NCBI RefSeq assembly: GCF_026230105.1
Contig: NC_079485.1
Coordinates: 9,866,872-9,930,871 of the forward strand
Direction of reading: 5' to 3'
Length of the DNA stretch: 64,000 nt
Source: Diorhabda sublineata
Taxonomy: Eukaryota > Arthropoda > Insecta > Coleoptera > Chrysomelidae
Shown: piece after piece, positions 1-12,897 of the stretch
How positions within the stretch are numbered: the first letter of the stretch is position 1
How the letters are laid out: each line of letters opens with the position of its first letter
Translations under genes and position numbers: made by a program
Notes under the pieces: model-generated
The model's input: the letters and a program-made list of their open reading frames with translations, nothing else
What the model was told of the DNA's origin: nothing
Databases searched by the model: none

Positions 1-699
1 CAACTATCTTGATAATATACTTTAAAACTATGAATATGTTAAATGCATCTGAAAAATTTAAAGTTAATGTTTGTTCAATTCAAAATGCATTTCTATTACA
101 AAATATCGTATAACACAAAGTTGAATCATTTCAAAACCTTGACTCTCCATTAGTATAAGAATCCATTATTTTTATTGTGGAAAAAATTATAGAACAAATA
201 TTTAGTATTGAGAAATGTTGACAACGCCATTGGAGTCACTAATTCATTTCTCACAATTATTAATTTTACGAATCCCATTTCATGGTGACCGGTACTTTCT
301 TGAAGTGTTTTATTGGCAATCAGGCCATTACTGTTTCTTCTTAATTACTGGCAGAGTGAAGATATCACAACAAACGAATAACGATGCTAATGGTTGAAAG
401 AGTAGAGACGTAACTAACATGAGTACTTGAGATATTACACCTCTAACAGTTACACAGGGTAATTAAATTAATATGAGAATATATGTTTTCCCTTCATGTA
501 TTCTTACAAACATAGCCGTCACATTAGTAATCTAGAAGATACTTTTTGAATAAAAAAAATTTGGCCATGGTTGAATTTATTATTTCTCCCGATGGGACCG
601 TAGCATGATTCAAAACTTCTTGAGTTTTTAAGTCCAATTCTTTAGTTCTACCATCATAAAAATTCACACATACATGTTATATCATTTTCAGTGCTATAT
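1..699. other. AT-rich sequence, no gene seen
   Basis: Both strands carry only short open frames without recognisable motifs. Nothing further can be supported here. Confidence 0.5.
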
Positions 700-1490
700 T
701 TCTTCATATTTTTTCAACTCTTCAATTCTTAAAAATCCAAATCACGGAATCAGGAGATGAGCTGTCGCAACCAATATTTACATGGTGGCTCGATCATTTC
801 TTCAGTAATATTGTCCAATTTACACATTTTCTGTTCTTATTCTAACCACCATCATTCCACGATTTTCTGCAATTCCATCAATTTCTTATTGTTTTAATTT
901 GTCTTTAGGAAGGGAACACAAAGAATACCAAACTTTTCTAACAGAACCTGAATGGAACTTAATATTCTTTGAATTTAGCCAATTCTGTAAATATTTTTTA
1001 ACCACTTGATTGTGGGCAATTTTTCTAAAGGTCTTGCAAATACACCACCTTTAACAGAACAGTTGGAACTTTCGATACGTTCTATTGTTAATCTACACAC
1101 CTTTTCTGATGGTGCATTTAAACCATAAATTATTCAAGAAAACCTATCTTCGCCTTATAACAGTTTCATCTTGCCAAAATATATTTGTATGTCCCTCGTT
1201 GATCCATGTTTCATCTAAATGAAATATATTTTACATATTACAATATCGCTTCTTTCAATTGAAATAGCCTTAAATGCTTTTTCCAAAGAAAAAATATGTT
1301 TTTTAAAGTTTCTGTAGTGTGCTTGGACTCATTTCAGGGTAATCCTTATCTCGAACAGTGGTAGGAACTTTATCTACTGTCGGAAATTCTTTTCTATTTG
1401 AAATTCTAGTATTTATGTTCTGTTTGGATCTCGCCACATTTCTCTTCTTCATTAACTTCTTAAATCGTAAATTTTCGAACATCAAACGTA
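700..1490 (-). pseudogene. Decayed DDE transposase (IS630-like, DETW-type)
   Basis: On the minus strand an open stretch (1485-1303) ends in YPEMSPSTLQKL. After frame changes it continues into HLDETWINEGHT at about 1221-1183, then a KKYLQNWLNSKNIKF segment near 1000-920. The DETW box holding a catalytic Asp, followed downstream by a WL..KNI segment, is the layout I know from a widespread insect DDE transposase family. Several stops and frame changes interrupt the copy, so it cannot be active. The DETW motif is seen directly; the family assignment rests on recollection. Terminal inverted repeats were not identified, so the true element limits are unknown. Confidence 0.55.
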
Positions 1491-1499
1491 CACTGTGTT

Positions 1500-4400
1500 A
1501 TCAATACTTTTCCATAAATGTTAGCATAAAAAATTAAATAATTGCTAATTGGTGAGAAGGCTTACCAGGGAAGTGAGATGGTCAAATTCGGTAATTACTA
1601 TATATTATATACCTCTTATACTTGAAAGTTTAAGATTTTTGAAAACAAAAAACCAGGAATTCAATTGTCTAAGATATTGAAACAATTTTCTTGTGTTGTT
1701 ATTGTTTAAACTACCGTTATATGTGAAGTTGTTAAGACATTTCTGTACCAACGTGATCAACATAATAAAAGTCAAAATCGTCTTTGGTCCAGTGCCGGGG
1801 TGAAATAATTTCTTATTTATTAGCTTGTTAACTAAAAGCAAAAAGCAGTTACAGTTGAAATCGCACAGCTAATCTTTAATTCCGTCATTGCAATCACTTA
1901 ATATTTCCATTTCAGTACTTTAGGATAAATATCATTGAAAATTGTATTATAGATACACAAATTCATTCAATCTAATTCAATAAATTTTCTATTCCTGTTC
2001 ATCTACATTCTACTGATTATGTCGTTAACATCAACACTTTGTCCAACTTATAACTAAATTCATATGACAGAAGCAACTATTTTCGGCTTTTACAGTTTTA
2101 TGTTGTAATCTATCTGTATTAAGCGCATCGACTTAAGTTTGAAATAGGTAACTATCGTTGAACAGGTTCGTCGGAGTTACAGGTTTACTGCGGTTTCCTT
2201 GTAATTTGGTAAACTTTTTCATCGGTCAAGTGGCTGACGAGCGCGAATAAAGCGACAGCTGCTGTATCTGGCCTTCTATCTATTATGTAATTTGTATATC
2301 AAACCTTGTAGGATCCCTTAAATACACGAACGCGGAAGATCCCCACTGAAAATTTCGCAATCGAAAAAAAAATATTTCTATATCAACTCATCCCATTTAA
2401 TATATTCCTTACCTGCTAAAAAAGCCCACATCAAGCATGTCGTTCTTTGCAAGGACTGCATACCTAGGATATGTACACAACTGCCTTCCTGGTTACTTAC
2501 AAATTTGTTTTAGTTTGAAGATTAGCGTAAATGCTTAAAATAAAAAACATATTGTGATTTTGAAATATATCGTATATACTGTGGAAGTGAAAAAACTGAC
2601 TTCATTTGTGTGTTTGTCTTCGAATAATATATATAGTACAGTACCTATTAAGTAAAATATATTAAAATTTCTTATTTTTCGAGCAAATGAGCTTCAAAAT
2701 TGAAAGTCATAATTAAAGTCTTCACTTTGAATCCCCACGTGTAACTGCTGAATGAATATTCAAATATATTAAAAAATCTGCTCTCTCATGCTCAGAATCC
2801 AATGTAAGATATAGACTATGAAATTAATACATTTGAAAATTATTCGAGCAAACCCACTAAATAAATTTTTTTGCAAATAATTTCAACTGTAAATTCAAGT
2901 GATCCTAATTGCGGTACTTTCTTAAGAAAATCAAGTTGATGCATATTTTACCATATGGAATTAGTGATTTATTTCAGTATTATGGTTATATAAGGTGGTT
3001 CGAAATGGGTGTTCTCAATCAAAAACAGATCATAGTTGACATGGAAATTATTACTATTCCACTAGTATATAGTATGAGATTTGGAATGTATTATACTCGT
3101 ATATACACATATGATTTGTAAAATAATTATATCAGTAGTATTTTGTGATAATTTACTTTCTCACAACATTACCTCACTTTATTGTACTTATTCTGTGAAT
3201 TTTTAATCTAAGGAAATTTTTATTAACATTTAATCAACCTATTCGCTCGAAATTTTGCACACATTGTCGCTTTTGGTCAAAATACGTAATTTAATGAAAA
3301 GCTGGTCAAATGTTTGATAATTAACTAATTTTTATGTATAACATAATATTAAATAAATCAGACTTTATAGATGGCGATATTAAGTCCAAAGTGACATTAT
3401 TTATAAGAGCCTTTAGCCGAATGAGGTTTCAAATTGTGAAATAGCTTCGATATCTCAATGAATCTTTAACGCGGCATACAACCCAATACTTGGTAGATCG
3501 AATATAATTAGGGACTAAATAGACAACTCAATTTTTCTCGAAAAAACTTGTAACTATAAAGCTGGAAGGAAAAAAATGAAAAAATCAATTAAAAAATTAA
3601 AAATTTGCTTAAAAATTTCTGGGGTAAATTTTGGTCGAATTGATCTTGATTGATTGAGAATTATTTAAATAATAGATGCTGATAGTGACAATGTTGAAAA
3701 GTATTGGCTACATATAGGGACAGAAATGTAGAGAAAAGCAGTTCCTATAGGAACTATTACTTATTACAAATTATTAGCTGAAAAAACCACTATTAAATAA
3801 TGTTGAAACTGAAATTGTCATAGATATTAACAAACAATGTGATGAAATTGAAATTATTCAAAATAAAATTTGGTTCGACAAAAAACATTTCAGTTAGTTT
3901 TCCCATTACATTTCAATTTAAACATCTGCTTTTCATGAATGAACCAATCATATTTGCGTTCTTGTTTTCAATAAGTGTCTTTAAGTTTCAGTCTCAATGT
4001 TATGAAGTCATTATCATTCATACGAAACTATTGTAAAGTATTAATGTTCAATCTACAATATATTCGGGCTATGTTTTCAAAATCAATTGTGCTGGACCCT
4101 GATCTGTCCGGTCGTGTGATATTGAATAAGAAAATAAAATCCATCATTCCACTTCTGTAAATGTACAAGTTTGATTTCAGTAATTTCAGTAGTTACTGTG
4201 TTGAGTCTTTAGCGGTAAAAGAAAAATGTTAAATAGTTGAAGAAGTTGACATATCAGCAAATTATCCAATTAGCTAAATAACAATTCGGAATTTATTTAT
4301 CGGTTGCCTTCACAATACCACTAAAAATCCATTCATTCTCTATCTCGTGGCCTCAAAAGTTGACGTCTCGGGTATCCAATTAAATATTTTTATAAGTATC

Positions 4401-4900
4401 CATTACATATATTATGAAAATACCTCATGTATGCTGGATCGACCTCCAAAGTATACAATTTTTTTTATTCATGCAATTTATCACTGAATGTTAGTAAAAA
4501 TAATTTGAAAATAATTGACAAATATCGGCAGATCAGTGCCCTTTTTATAAATGTCAATAACGTTAAATAGGAGATTCATGGAGATTATACAGAGTGATTC
4601 CTATGGAGTAAGCGATGTTTTATTAAGACACTCGGTATGTATGTAACGGAATGTTTGAACTTGATTTTTGAGTACTCAAAATATCGGATCTATTTCAAAT
4701 TTCGCACACTTTTTAAAACCGATGACTATATAATAATTTAACTTATTCTGAAATTGAATAAATACCAAACTGTATTGATCGGAATCTCAAAACTCGATCT
4801 TGGTCTATTCTTTTGAAATAATTTGAAATTTCAGACAGTCATAAAATATATATACAAAAATATAATAATTTCTCGAATATATTATAAAAAATGATAGTTT
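1500..4900. other. Intergenic AT-rich DNA, no gene seen
   Basis: Open frames here are 60-70 codons with low-complexity, AT-driven composition and no recognisable domain. I see no RNA gene or clear repeat. Confidence 0.45.
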
Positions 4901-4920
4901 TAACAACACGCTCCAATAGT

Positions 4921-5162
4921 AAACCAAACTAAAACTAACAAATGTTGGTAGAGTGATTAATAAAAGATATCATTTCAATGTAAAAATGCGTGGGTCCATT
5001 GATATAAATATTTTATGTTAATTGTTACTGATATGAGTAGAATCATCATAAAATTATCTCAGAAAGCATCCCAAGTCTCTCTACTTTAAAATGATATCTT
5101 TCTCTAATTATTCTACCCTCATATGAAGTGTTAAAAATATTTTCCAATTTATAGTTTGGTTT
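4921..5162. repeat. Imperfect palindrome, MITE-like
   Basis: AAACCAAACT at 4921 is mirrored by AGTTTGGTTT at 5153-5162. An inner arm, 4948-4975 (GTAGAGTGATTAATAAAAGA and onward), is the near reverse complement of 5088-5116. The centre does not pair well. This layout fits a decayed foldback or MITE. No target-site duplication could be confirmed. Confidence 0.45.
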
Positions 5163-6700
5163 CCTAAAAAAGTTCATTTTTAGTTTTCGAAACTATTTTT
5201 TTGACCTAAACAGAAATTAATTAACAATTTAAATAGGGAAATATTATTGATTGTCATTTGTCATTTAGTTTGTTGAGAGTATTCTCGTTCAGCTCTTGTG
5301 AATTTTGCGATGGCTGCAATAGATAAAATTATGGATTGGAGTCATCCTTGAGAAAATAAGTAACAAAATAAAAGTCAAATAAATGTGATAATAATGAATA
5401 AATTTCAAATAACTTTAGAGTTTAAAATTTAACAGTATTTTCAACTAAAAAAAATACATGAGGAAACAACTTTGTCCGACGGTTGTAATGTCTTTGAATA
5501 TTAGTAACAATTCCATTGAAATGAGTAATTGTAGTTAGTTCTCTCAGACGCCTAATTGAGATGATATTGGTAACTGTTTGTATTTTAAAGTTCTCCATAT
5601 CTTTGTCGGAAATATTTTCATTTTTTGTTTGTTAAAATATTTTTAAGCATTTCAATCATCTTTTTTAAAAGAATGCTCATTGAACAACTAATCATCGTGA
5701 AATTGTGATAATTAGGGAAATAAATTTTACATGAGAAATAATCAAAATTAAAAGTTGTAAAAAGTTTGGATGACGATTTATTTCAGATAAATTTAACTCA
5801 GAGTTTGAAAACATATAGATATTATCACAATCTTAAAAAATCAATGAGTTTTTCTTCCAATTTTTGAAATTCAAATACATGTTTCTGGCTCTGAACTATT
5901 ATCAAAATAAATTGTTAATCTTTTAGGAACAATTATTATAAATACATATTTTGGGAATTTACTATCAGTTATTAATTATACACACTCTATTTATTCGTCT
6001 AACTTTTATCATCCTGTACAAAAAAATGTTACAGGCGAATCTAACATATTGTTTTTAATGGTAAACGTTATAAACATCATTAAATTGTATAGAAGCCAAA
6101 ATGAATACTTATCTTATATCTTCTACTTCAATACTAATTTCAGTACTTTCTGCTTAAAAACAAGTTTTTGATTGAAAATTTCATCCGCTTGTTTAAATAA
6201 ATATCTGACCTCCTTCAAACTTTCATATAATGTTGATTTTTAGTATATAAGAGTATATGAAACATCTTATATATCCTTAATTAACCCATACACTGAGAAT
6301 ATTAGTTTCATATGTTACGGTTTTTTTAGAAATGTATTTTTTACATATTCATTAGTTTGCCAACAATTTATTCTGAATAAAAATCCTGAAATATCTCAAT
6401 TTTTTTTTGTGCGACAAAATCATAACGTAACCATTTTGAATACGGTGACGTAATTGTTGATTTATTTAAATTTAATAGAGAACTTTGATACCTCAGGTTA
6501 AAAACAAATTAAATCCACTCAAATGGGTATTAAACTGCAATAAGAAATAAATTAATACATACAAAAGCTAAATTGAATAATCAATTTCCATCCGCCGCGC
6601 CGGATTGTTATAAATGAGCAAATCGACATATTCTTTCACATTATCATAACATCTATTCTATGAACTTCATCTCTAATTCAGTCTTATCTAAAACTTAGAG
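5163..6700. other. Intergenic AT-rich DNA, no gene seen
   Basis: No coding signal was recognised on either strand. Confidence 0.45.
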
Positions 6701-6707
6701 TTCTGGT

Positions 6708-7100
6708 TTATCTAAATAATTTTTTGATTTTAAATAATTCCATGGAAAAAAATCTAGAAACCACTCTATTTGTTCTCGTCCACAAATCCACCTTCAAGTA
6801 AAGTTTAGAAGCCCTAATCTCATCATTCACCTTAAAGTAAAGTTTAGAAACTCCTGATCTAATCATCTATCTCCAAGAAAAGCGCCGGATCAACAACTCG
6901 ACGTAACCATATACTATCAGCGACAAATTAGGATTGTTGGCGTTGACATATTGGCGAGGACTGATATAACTTGAAACCCTCAAAATGTCATAGAACTGCA
7001 TTTGTTCAGGATTCAAATAAATTTTATACCGGTTGTAGTTTTCGTTTTGTAGGATGCGTAATACAGTTGAGATATGCTTGTGTTCGTTGCAATTTGACAC
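6708..7100 (-). pseudogene. Unrecognised coding-like stretch with one stop and a 13-codon repeat
   Basis: A 77-codon open frame (7100-6867) has balanced, protein-like composition, for example YDILRVSSYISPRQYVNANN, unlike the A/T-driven frames around it. It ends at a TAG, but the same frame then stays open for 52 more codons to a TAA at 6708-6710. That second part carries a 39-bp tandem duplication (offset 6796 to 6835) read in frame as SKLYFKV plus six residues, twice. I do not recognise the family. It could be a broken gene, an old transposon ORF or an exon of a larger gene. The continuing frame through the stop and the in-frame period are what can be seen. Confidence 0.3.
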
Positions 7101-8368
7101 GAAATATTATGACTCCCCCTGAAATCGTATAAATAACCGCACAAATCTGTTGGAAATTCATTGCCATCGATGTCAAGGGAACGATATCCTATTTTGGGAT
7201 TGTGCTATTTTGATGAGCTCTGTATCAAATACAAATTCAGTTGCGTGTGGTCCATATCATCGTTTACGTTCTAACACCTTATCGATTTTTGAATCATTCG
7301 ATAGAGAATCGAAAGAAGCCCCTCTGGACAAAGAATCAGTTAACGTTAATCAGTAACAACATTGAAACATTTCTTCAAACAGCTTCTGATGAATTCTATT
7401 TGTTAACAAGGATTTGTAAACATAATGTGCAACTTTAATCATTCTATCTAAATCTTACATTTTTAGATGGCTCTTATTTTTGGAATTGGTAGATGTATAC
7501 GGAAAGGTAAAAAAACCGTGTCACTGATATCACTAAAAATTTTTATATGATTTGTATAAAATATTTCAATCTACGACCTAGAGTAATGTCTGACAAAGAT
7601 GAAAGATTCGGTGGTTGTCGGAACAATATCGTGTTCAACACGTGTTGAAAATTCGATTTCACACTTGTTTGCTTAAAACTCTCGTCTACGGGTCGGGGCT
7701 CAATTCTGCAAAATCGTGTGAAATCTTCCATTTTTAACACTTTTTATACAATAAACTATTAAACCATATTCATGCATTAAACTATGATCCGATTGAAAAA
7801 ATGCTACATAAGAGAAATAGACTTGTAATGGTTCATATGTATAGAAGTTATAAATGATAAAAAAAACCTATACAATTTAAGCAAAATTTATAATTCAATC
7901 TTATGAATTTCAATGCGATTAATTTGAGATTAACATTGCTTGATATAATTATACAGCTATCAATGTCATAGTTTATATCAAAACAGACATTATTCACTTA
8001 TTGCACGTTAAAAAATCGTAATTTTACTTCTCCGGTATGTAGACCACATTAACAATTTTAGGTTAAATATGCCGAACACTCAACACATCAAACATCTGTT
8101 TAATAAAAAACACTTATCGACATCAAAACACTTGAAATCTCACAAAATTGTGATGAAAATATCCGATTTTGTGTGCTGTTTTATTGAAAATGGAATAATA
8201 TTTTAGTTTTAAAGTGTACCATTTGATTCAATTTTAGATATGAATATTATTTGTTAATTATTTAATTGTTAATTTAATATAAATGTGAAGTTGTTGCGTT
8301 GCGTATGAGAATAATTCAATTTGACAGTGATATAAAATAATGTAATAGTGATTATTGATGTATAAAAT
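7101..8368. other. Mostly featureless; one 65-codon minus ORF
   Basis: A minus-strand frame at 7740-7543 (starts MLKMEDFTRFCRIEP, ends near TLGRRLKYF) looks somewhat protein-like but matches no family I know. The plus-strand frames at 7150-7438 overlap each other and look like chance. Nothing else is supported. Confidence 0.3.
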
Positions 8369-8930
8369 TCCTCTATGCACAAAGATATCCGGAAAATTAG
8401 TTCAGGCCCAGCCAGTAAGGCCCAGCTTTATAAGCGCTGGTGTCTCATGAAAAATTTTATCAAAGTCATGAATAAGGATGGAGATGGCTTTCATTACCTA
8501 AAAACACAATATCCTCGAATCCGCGATGCGAAATTGAGAGAAGTTACCTTTATAGGTCCCGAAATACGAGAGTTAGAAAAAACGCAAATTTTGAAATTAA
8601 GCTAGATGAAGTTGAAAAGGGGCATGGACCGCTTTCGTAGAAGTCTGTCATTTTCTTGGAAACCAGAAAAGTAAAAATTACAAGAAAATTATCCAATAAT
8701 TTATGTCTTTTTATAAACGTTTAAAATGTAACATTTCACTTAAAATTTATTTTGTGCACTCTCATTTACAATTAGATTTCTTGCCGGAAATTTTTGAAGG
8801 TATATCTGATTAACACGTGAAAGATTTTATCAGGGCATATCGCACATTTAGAGGCATTACAAAGGAAAATGGTCGGGATCAGTGCTTCCGATGTTTCTTG
8901 GTCCATTAGAACATATAACATGAGAAAAAC
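8369..8930 (+). pseudogene. Fragment of an unnamed repeated arthropod protein family
   Basis: The frame 8375-8605 carries DGFHYLKTQYPRIRDAKLRE, then FIGPEIREL. After a frameshift near 8610 it continues as AWTAFVEVCHFLGNQKSKNY, and further on SLKIYFVHSHL and DFLPEIFEGISD. From memory, this order (YLK.KFPRISDAKLKEG, VGPQIREL, NFLGN, MSLKIHFLHSHLDFFP) is that of a multi-copy, uncharacterised protein seen in many arthropod genomes and probably tied to a mobile element. At least two frame changes and several stops make this copy dead. No function can be given. Confidence 0.5.
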
Positions 8931-10375
8931 TACGAAGTGAAATGATATAAATCATATGTAATTACATTGTCTTGCGGTTTTTAACACTTTTATTTAATTT
9001 TTAGAACAAAAAATTAACCCAAAACAAACCAGTTGCTTATTTTTATAGAAATCTTATAGAATTATCCAGCTGAGAGGAGATCATAGATTTAGAAAATGTA
9101 TGGAATATTTATGGAAAAGAATTATAGATTGAAACGTACAATAGATGTTATTAAATACTAACCACCGTAAAGGGCGCTATAATTCTTCTATAAATCAATT
9201 TTGACATTTACGATTGGAATTCCGTAAACTAAATTCTATTATCAATATTATATGACCAAATTACCAATTCCACTATTTATGTAACAATTTAAATCCATTC
9301 TGGTAAATATTTATATCATAACAATTTACATTTCTAATAGTTATTTCTTATGAATACGTTTGTAAATATCTACAAGCAGTGAATTAAGTAACATCTTCGA
9401 TGAATTATTTCTATTCTAGTATATACAGCGTAATTTTGTTTCATTTATTTCCTCAATAAATGAAATTTAAATTTTTTGGTATTATCCCCGAGATGGTATT
9501 TTTGTTTCATAAGTAAACTAACACAGACCTACAAAACTCTCATCACAGAACTGTTTCAATTGAATCAACAATACGGATAAAAAGTTGACATCAAAGTGCC
9601 AACAGTAACCGCAAATAAAAATCCAAGATCCACAGTGATTCAATATTGGTCAGGTAGGGAAATCTGATGGATAGACACTCTTGTCACTCTGTTGTAAAGT
9701 TTCGAAATTCACTGTTCCCACACTATAAAAAATATGAGGTCTAGACGGGGTATATTGATTTGAGATTAACTCTTTTTTATTAACTGTGTGATTTATTAAG
9801 GTGGTTTGAGGGTTAGGTGATTTGTTAATCAGATTCGGTTTTAGATACACTAACTCAGTATACGTGAGAAGGAAAAAGTACATCTTGCCATTAAAATTTT
9901 AATAAGACATTAATTAAAGACAGATTTCAAACTAAGATAATCTAAAGGGCACCTGCTTTGTTGTAAATTTTATTAGCTTCGTTATTACTGTAGACAGTTA
10001 TAAAAAGTTGATCGAACGATGTTTGATATATGCTTTAAAGATCTAACTACATTCATATTATGTTAATAATAGACAAGTGAACAGATTGAGTTTATTGTTC
10101 CAATGATTGAATATTCTCAATTAAAAATATGGGAATCAATAATATTTTTTCTGCTATATAAAAGTGAGGGATGAAAAGAGAAACAGTATATTAAAAATAT
10201 TACACTTCAGGCTATTTTGTATTATAAAAACAAATTCCAAAAAAATTCTGCGTGTTTGTCAATGGCAAAAAAGAGTCAACTGATATTTCTGCAGAATAAC
10301 TTCACCGACCAAACACTTTTCCAACTGACCAAACCTTTAGTTAATACAATCTTTGTGTTCTAAAATGATTTAGTA
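8931..10375. other. Intergenic DNA, no gene seen
   Basis: Only short AT-driven frames occur. The 77-codon minus frame at 9883-9650 shows no motif I recognise. Confidence 0.4.
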
Positions 10376-10890
10376 ATGGCACAATTTATTAATATCGTGT
10401 CTTTCACTGAAGATGAAGTTCTTATAATTTTAGAACAAATTAAGAATAAAATCACAACAGGACCTGCTTTCAATTTAAAAAATTGTAATGCTGTACTCTT
10501 TCATTGCATGCCTTAAGATTTGCATTTTGACTAATCGCCTAAATTTATCTACAAATATAGCATTGAAGTTCATATTAGTTGAATGTATAAGCATTGAAGT
10601 ACCTGGATAACCTTAAATCAACATTATTTCTTAAGGGGTTGCTCTAATATCACCATTTTGGCAAATATAACCCAATTTATTACCGGTCGCAGACTAACGT
10701 TGCGCACTAGTTTGTCGTTTAAATGCTTACAGATCCATCGAATAGCTAGGAATATCTCGAGCTGGGAAGTAATATGGTAATATTATTATTTAATATCCTT
10801 ATCAATGATATAGTTGATGATCTTAAAGTTAACTATCAACTATATGTTTTCGATTGTTGTGCAAAATTGATGATGAAATAATCAACAGAA
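10376..10890 (+). pseudogene. LINE reverse transcriptase relic
   Basis: The stretch opens with FINIVSFTEDEVL, the fingers-region start common in jockey/CR1-like reverse transcriptases (FTEEEVL). It then gives ILANITQFITGR (compare NLANITQF of the palm) and LGSNMVILLFNILINDIVDD, a decayed form of QGSNLGPLLFNIFINDI. The following YADD catalytic box reads YVFD here, so a catalytic Asp is gone. Several stops and frame shifts separate these blocks. The motifs can be read directly; assignment to a non-LTR clade is approximate. It is a 5'- and 3'-truncated, ancient copy. Confidence 0.65.
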
Positions 10891-12599
10891 CAGAACCAAA
10901 TTCTTAAATTCATGTGGTATTACTCCCATATAGCTCATATTTGGCACTCAGTTTCTATTTCCTGTTTCCTAGGCTGAAGTAGCAGGCAGTGCTCTTTAGA
11001 CAAAAATGTGAAAACAATCCCCGAAGCATATTTAATAAACAAGGACGAAATTTCTTCCAATATGGATTAGAATAGTTGATTCTGCGTTCTGAGAAATGTC
11101 TAAATGGATTTGGTGATTATGTCGGAAAGTGATGCCTTTTCATTTTTTTTCTATATTTTATCGTAAGACCTCAACATTACATCAAAAAAGATCTGTGAAA
11201 CCTTACGTAATATTTGGTTGGATGCATCTACCGGATCAATAAATTTATCTACCGATTTCTAAAAAGACTTCTTGATTATATAAATCACTACTATATTTAA
11301 ACAGATTAAAATAATTAATAGTTTGTCCCTCCATTCGCAATCTAACAGCGTTGTGGGATACATAATCTGACAACTTTCCCTGTATTCTATTATGAGTATA
11401 AATATTGGTAAACTCATAATTAGTATTCAAAACGCAATTTTATTTAAATCAAGCCTACGAAACGTTTTATGAGAGAATAAGTTCATCAAATTTCAAAGAA
11501 AAGCTAATTCTCAATTAATTTACTATATTTCCCTCGATCTGCTCGACATATAATTCAAAAGATCCCTTCAATTAGAATGTAACCAGAAACGTTTTTGCTT
11601 GATTTATTTGGTGAATTCCTTTACGGCTGCTAATATTTTCATAAAAGTTGTAAATTAAGATAATGTCATGAATTTAAATTTCAATTACATAAAATATTAC
11701 AACATATATATACATAGAATAAATACTTACTACCAGTCACATACCTACGTGCCTACTTGCAACATTACTTTCACAAGTGGAAACATCTTCGGATAAGTTA
11801 AGAGATGGAGAATAAATGTCTCTAATAACATAAGATATCCTCGATTCTAATCAACAATTTACGATAAATATATTCAAAGGATTTTTTAGGTGTGTTAGTA
11901 TATAGTTAAATTTTAACAAACCTAAAAACGATATCGTTGTTTTGGAAATCAGGATTAAACTCAACAGACTCTTCGCAAGATCGTACGTTCCTGGTTTGTA
12001 AATGACATAACTGTTGCATTTGTGCTCAAAGTCTCAATGTATATCTTATCACTCAATCATTAATTCCATTTCTCTGCTAGGTATCGTTGAAAATGAATTT
12101 TTCTTTCTTTATGATACAAATGTGATATTTTGTTAATTTATTCTACTGGATCTTTATGCAGAAAATTTTTCATTTCAATTAATATCAGTAACCTCTCTAT
12201 TCAATATAAATATTGTATGATAGAAAATGGTTGCTTATGAACATTGACGATTTAATTATAATGAACCAATACTGGACAAATAATTCTAAGTTACTACTCG
12301 GTTGAGTCCACAGAAACTCAACCACCTGAACAATCAACCAAGCAAGAAATAACACTTAGACCCATCTCTAATGAGACCATCATATTGTATCTTCTACTAC
12401 GCCATAGTACCGGTAAGTATCTTCCTCCTGCCTCGCTGATGATCTAATACGTTTAGCGGTAAACTTCAGCTATTCATATCGACATACATTCCAGCGAACA
12501 TTCTTTGTTTTTATTACATGTAAAATCAACTGATATTCATAGGTAAGACTTCTTACGATACAAATGAATCATAGTGCTGTTAAGTTCTTTCCAATACAG
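10891..12599. other. Intergenic DNA, no gene seen
   Basis: The 61-codon minus frame at 11430-11245 is unrecognised. It may be more debris downstream of the LINE relic, but nothing shows this. Confidence 0.35.
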
Positions 12600-12897
12600 G
12601 GTGATTTATTTAAGAATGAATTATCCACTCTTGATAATCCTTAGATGTGTAAATGATGATCCACAATTACCAAATTTCAAGAGAATCAAATTTTACACAT
12701 TATCAACATCATTAAATAATAAATACTCAATACGCGTGGTAGGAATATGCTATTTAGACAAAAACGAAATAGTGATAGGACGAAGGGAATATCTCAAAAA
12801 GTCGAAGTCATATAGAAAACAGTACTGGATATACGAGACAAGCTTTCTTAGATGGTCTATTACACTATTACCTAATTGTACAAAATTCATCAGGTAG
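12600..12897 (+). pseudogene. Possible DDE transposase fragment (same class as 700-1490)
   Basis: The frame reads VNDDPQLPNFKRIKFYTL, then NEIVIGRREYLKKSKSYRKQ, then WIY-ETS. In the insect DETW-type transposases I know, an RTTLY..L block is followed by an (R/E)RxDI....R..YLR..K.YR segment and then YLDETW. The order and spacing here match, with the catalytic box decayed to YETS. It stays open for 107 codons but ends abruptly, so it is a fragment. The link to the relic at the window start is inference. Confidence 0.4.
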
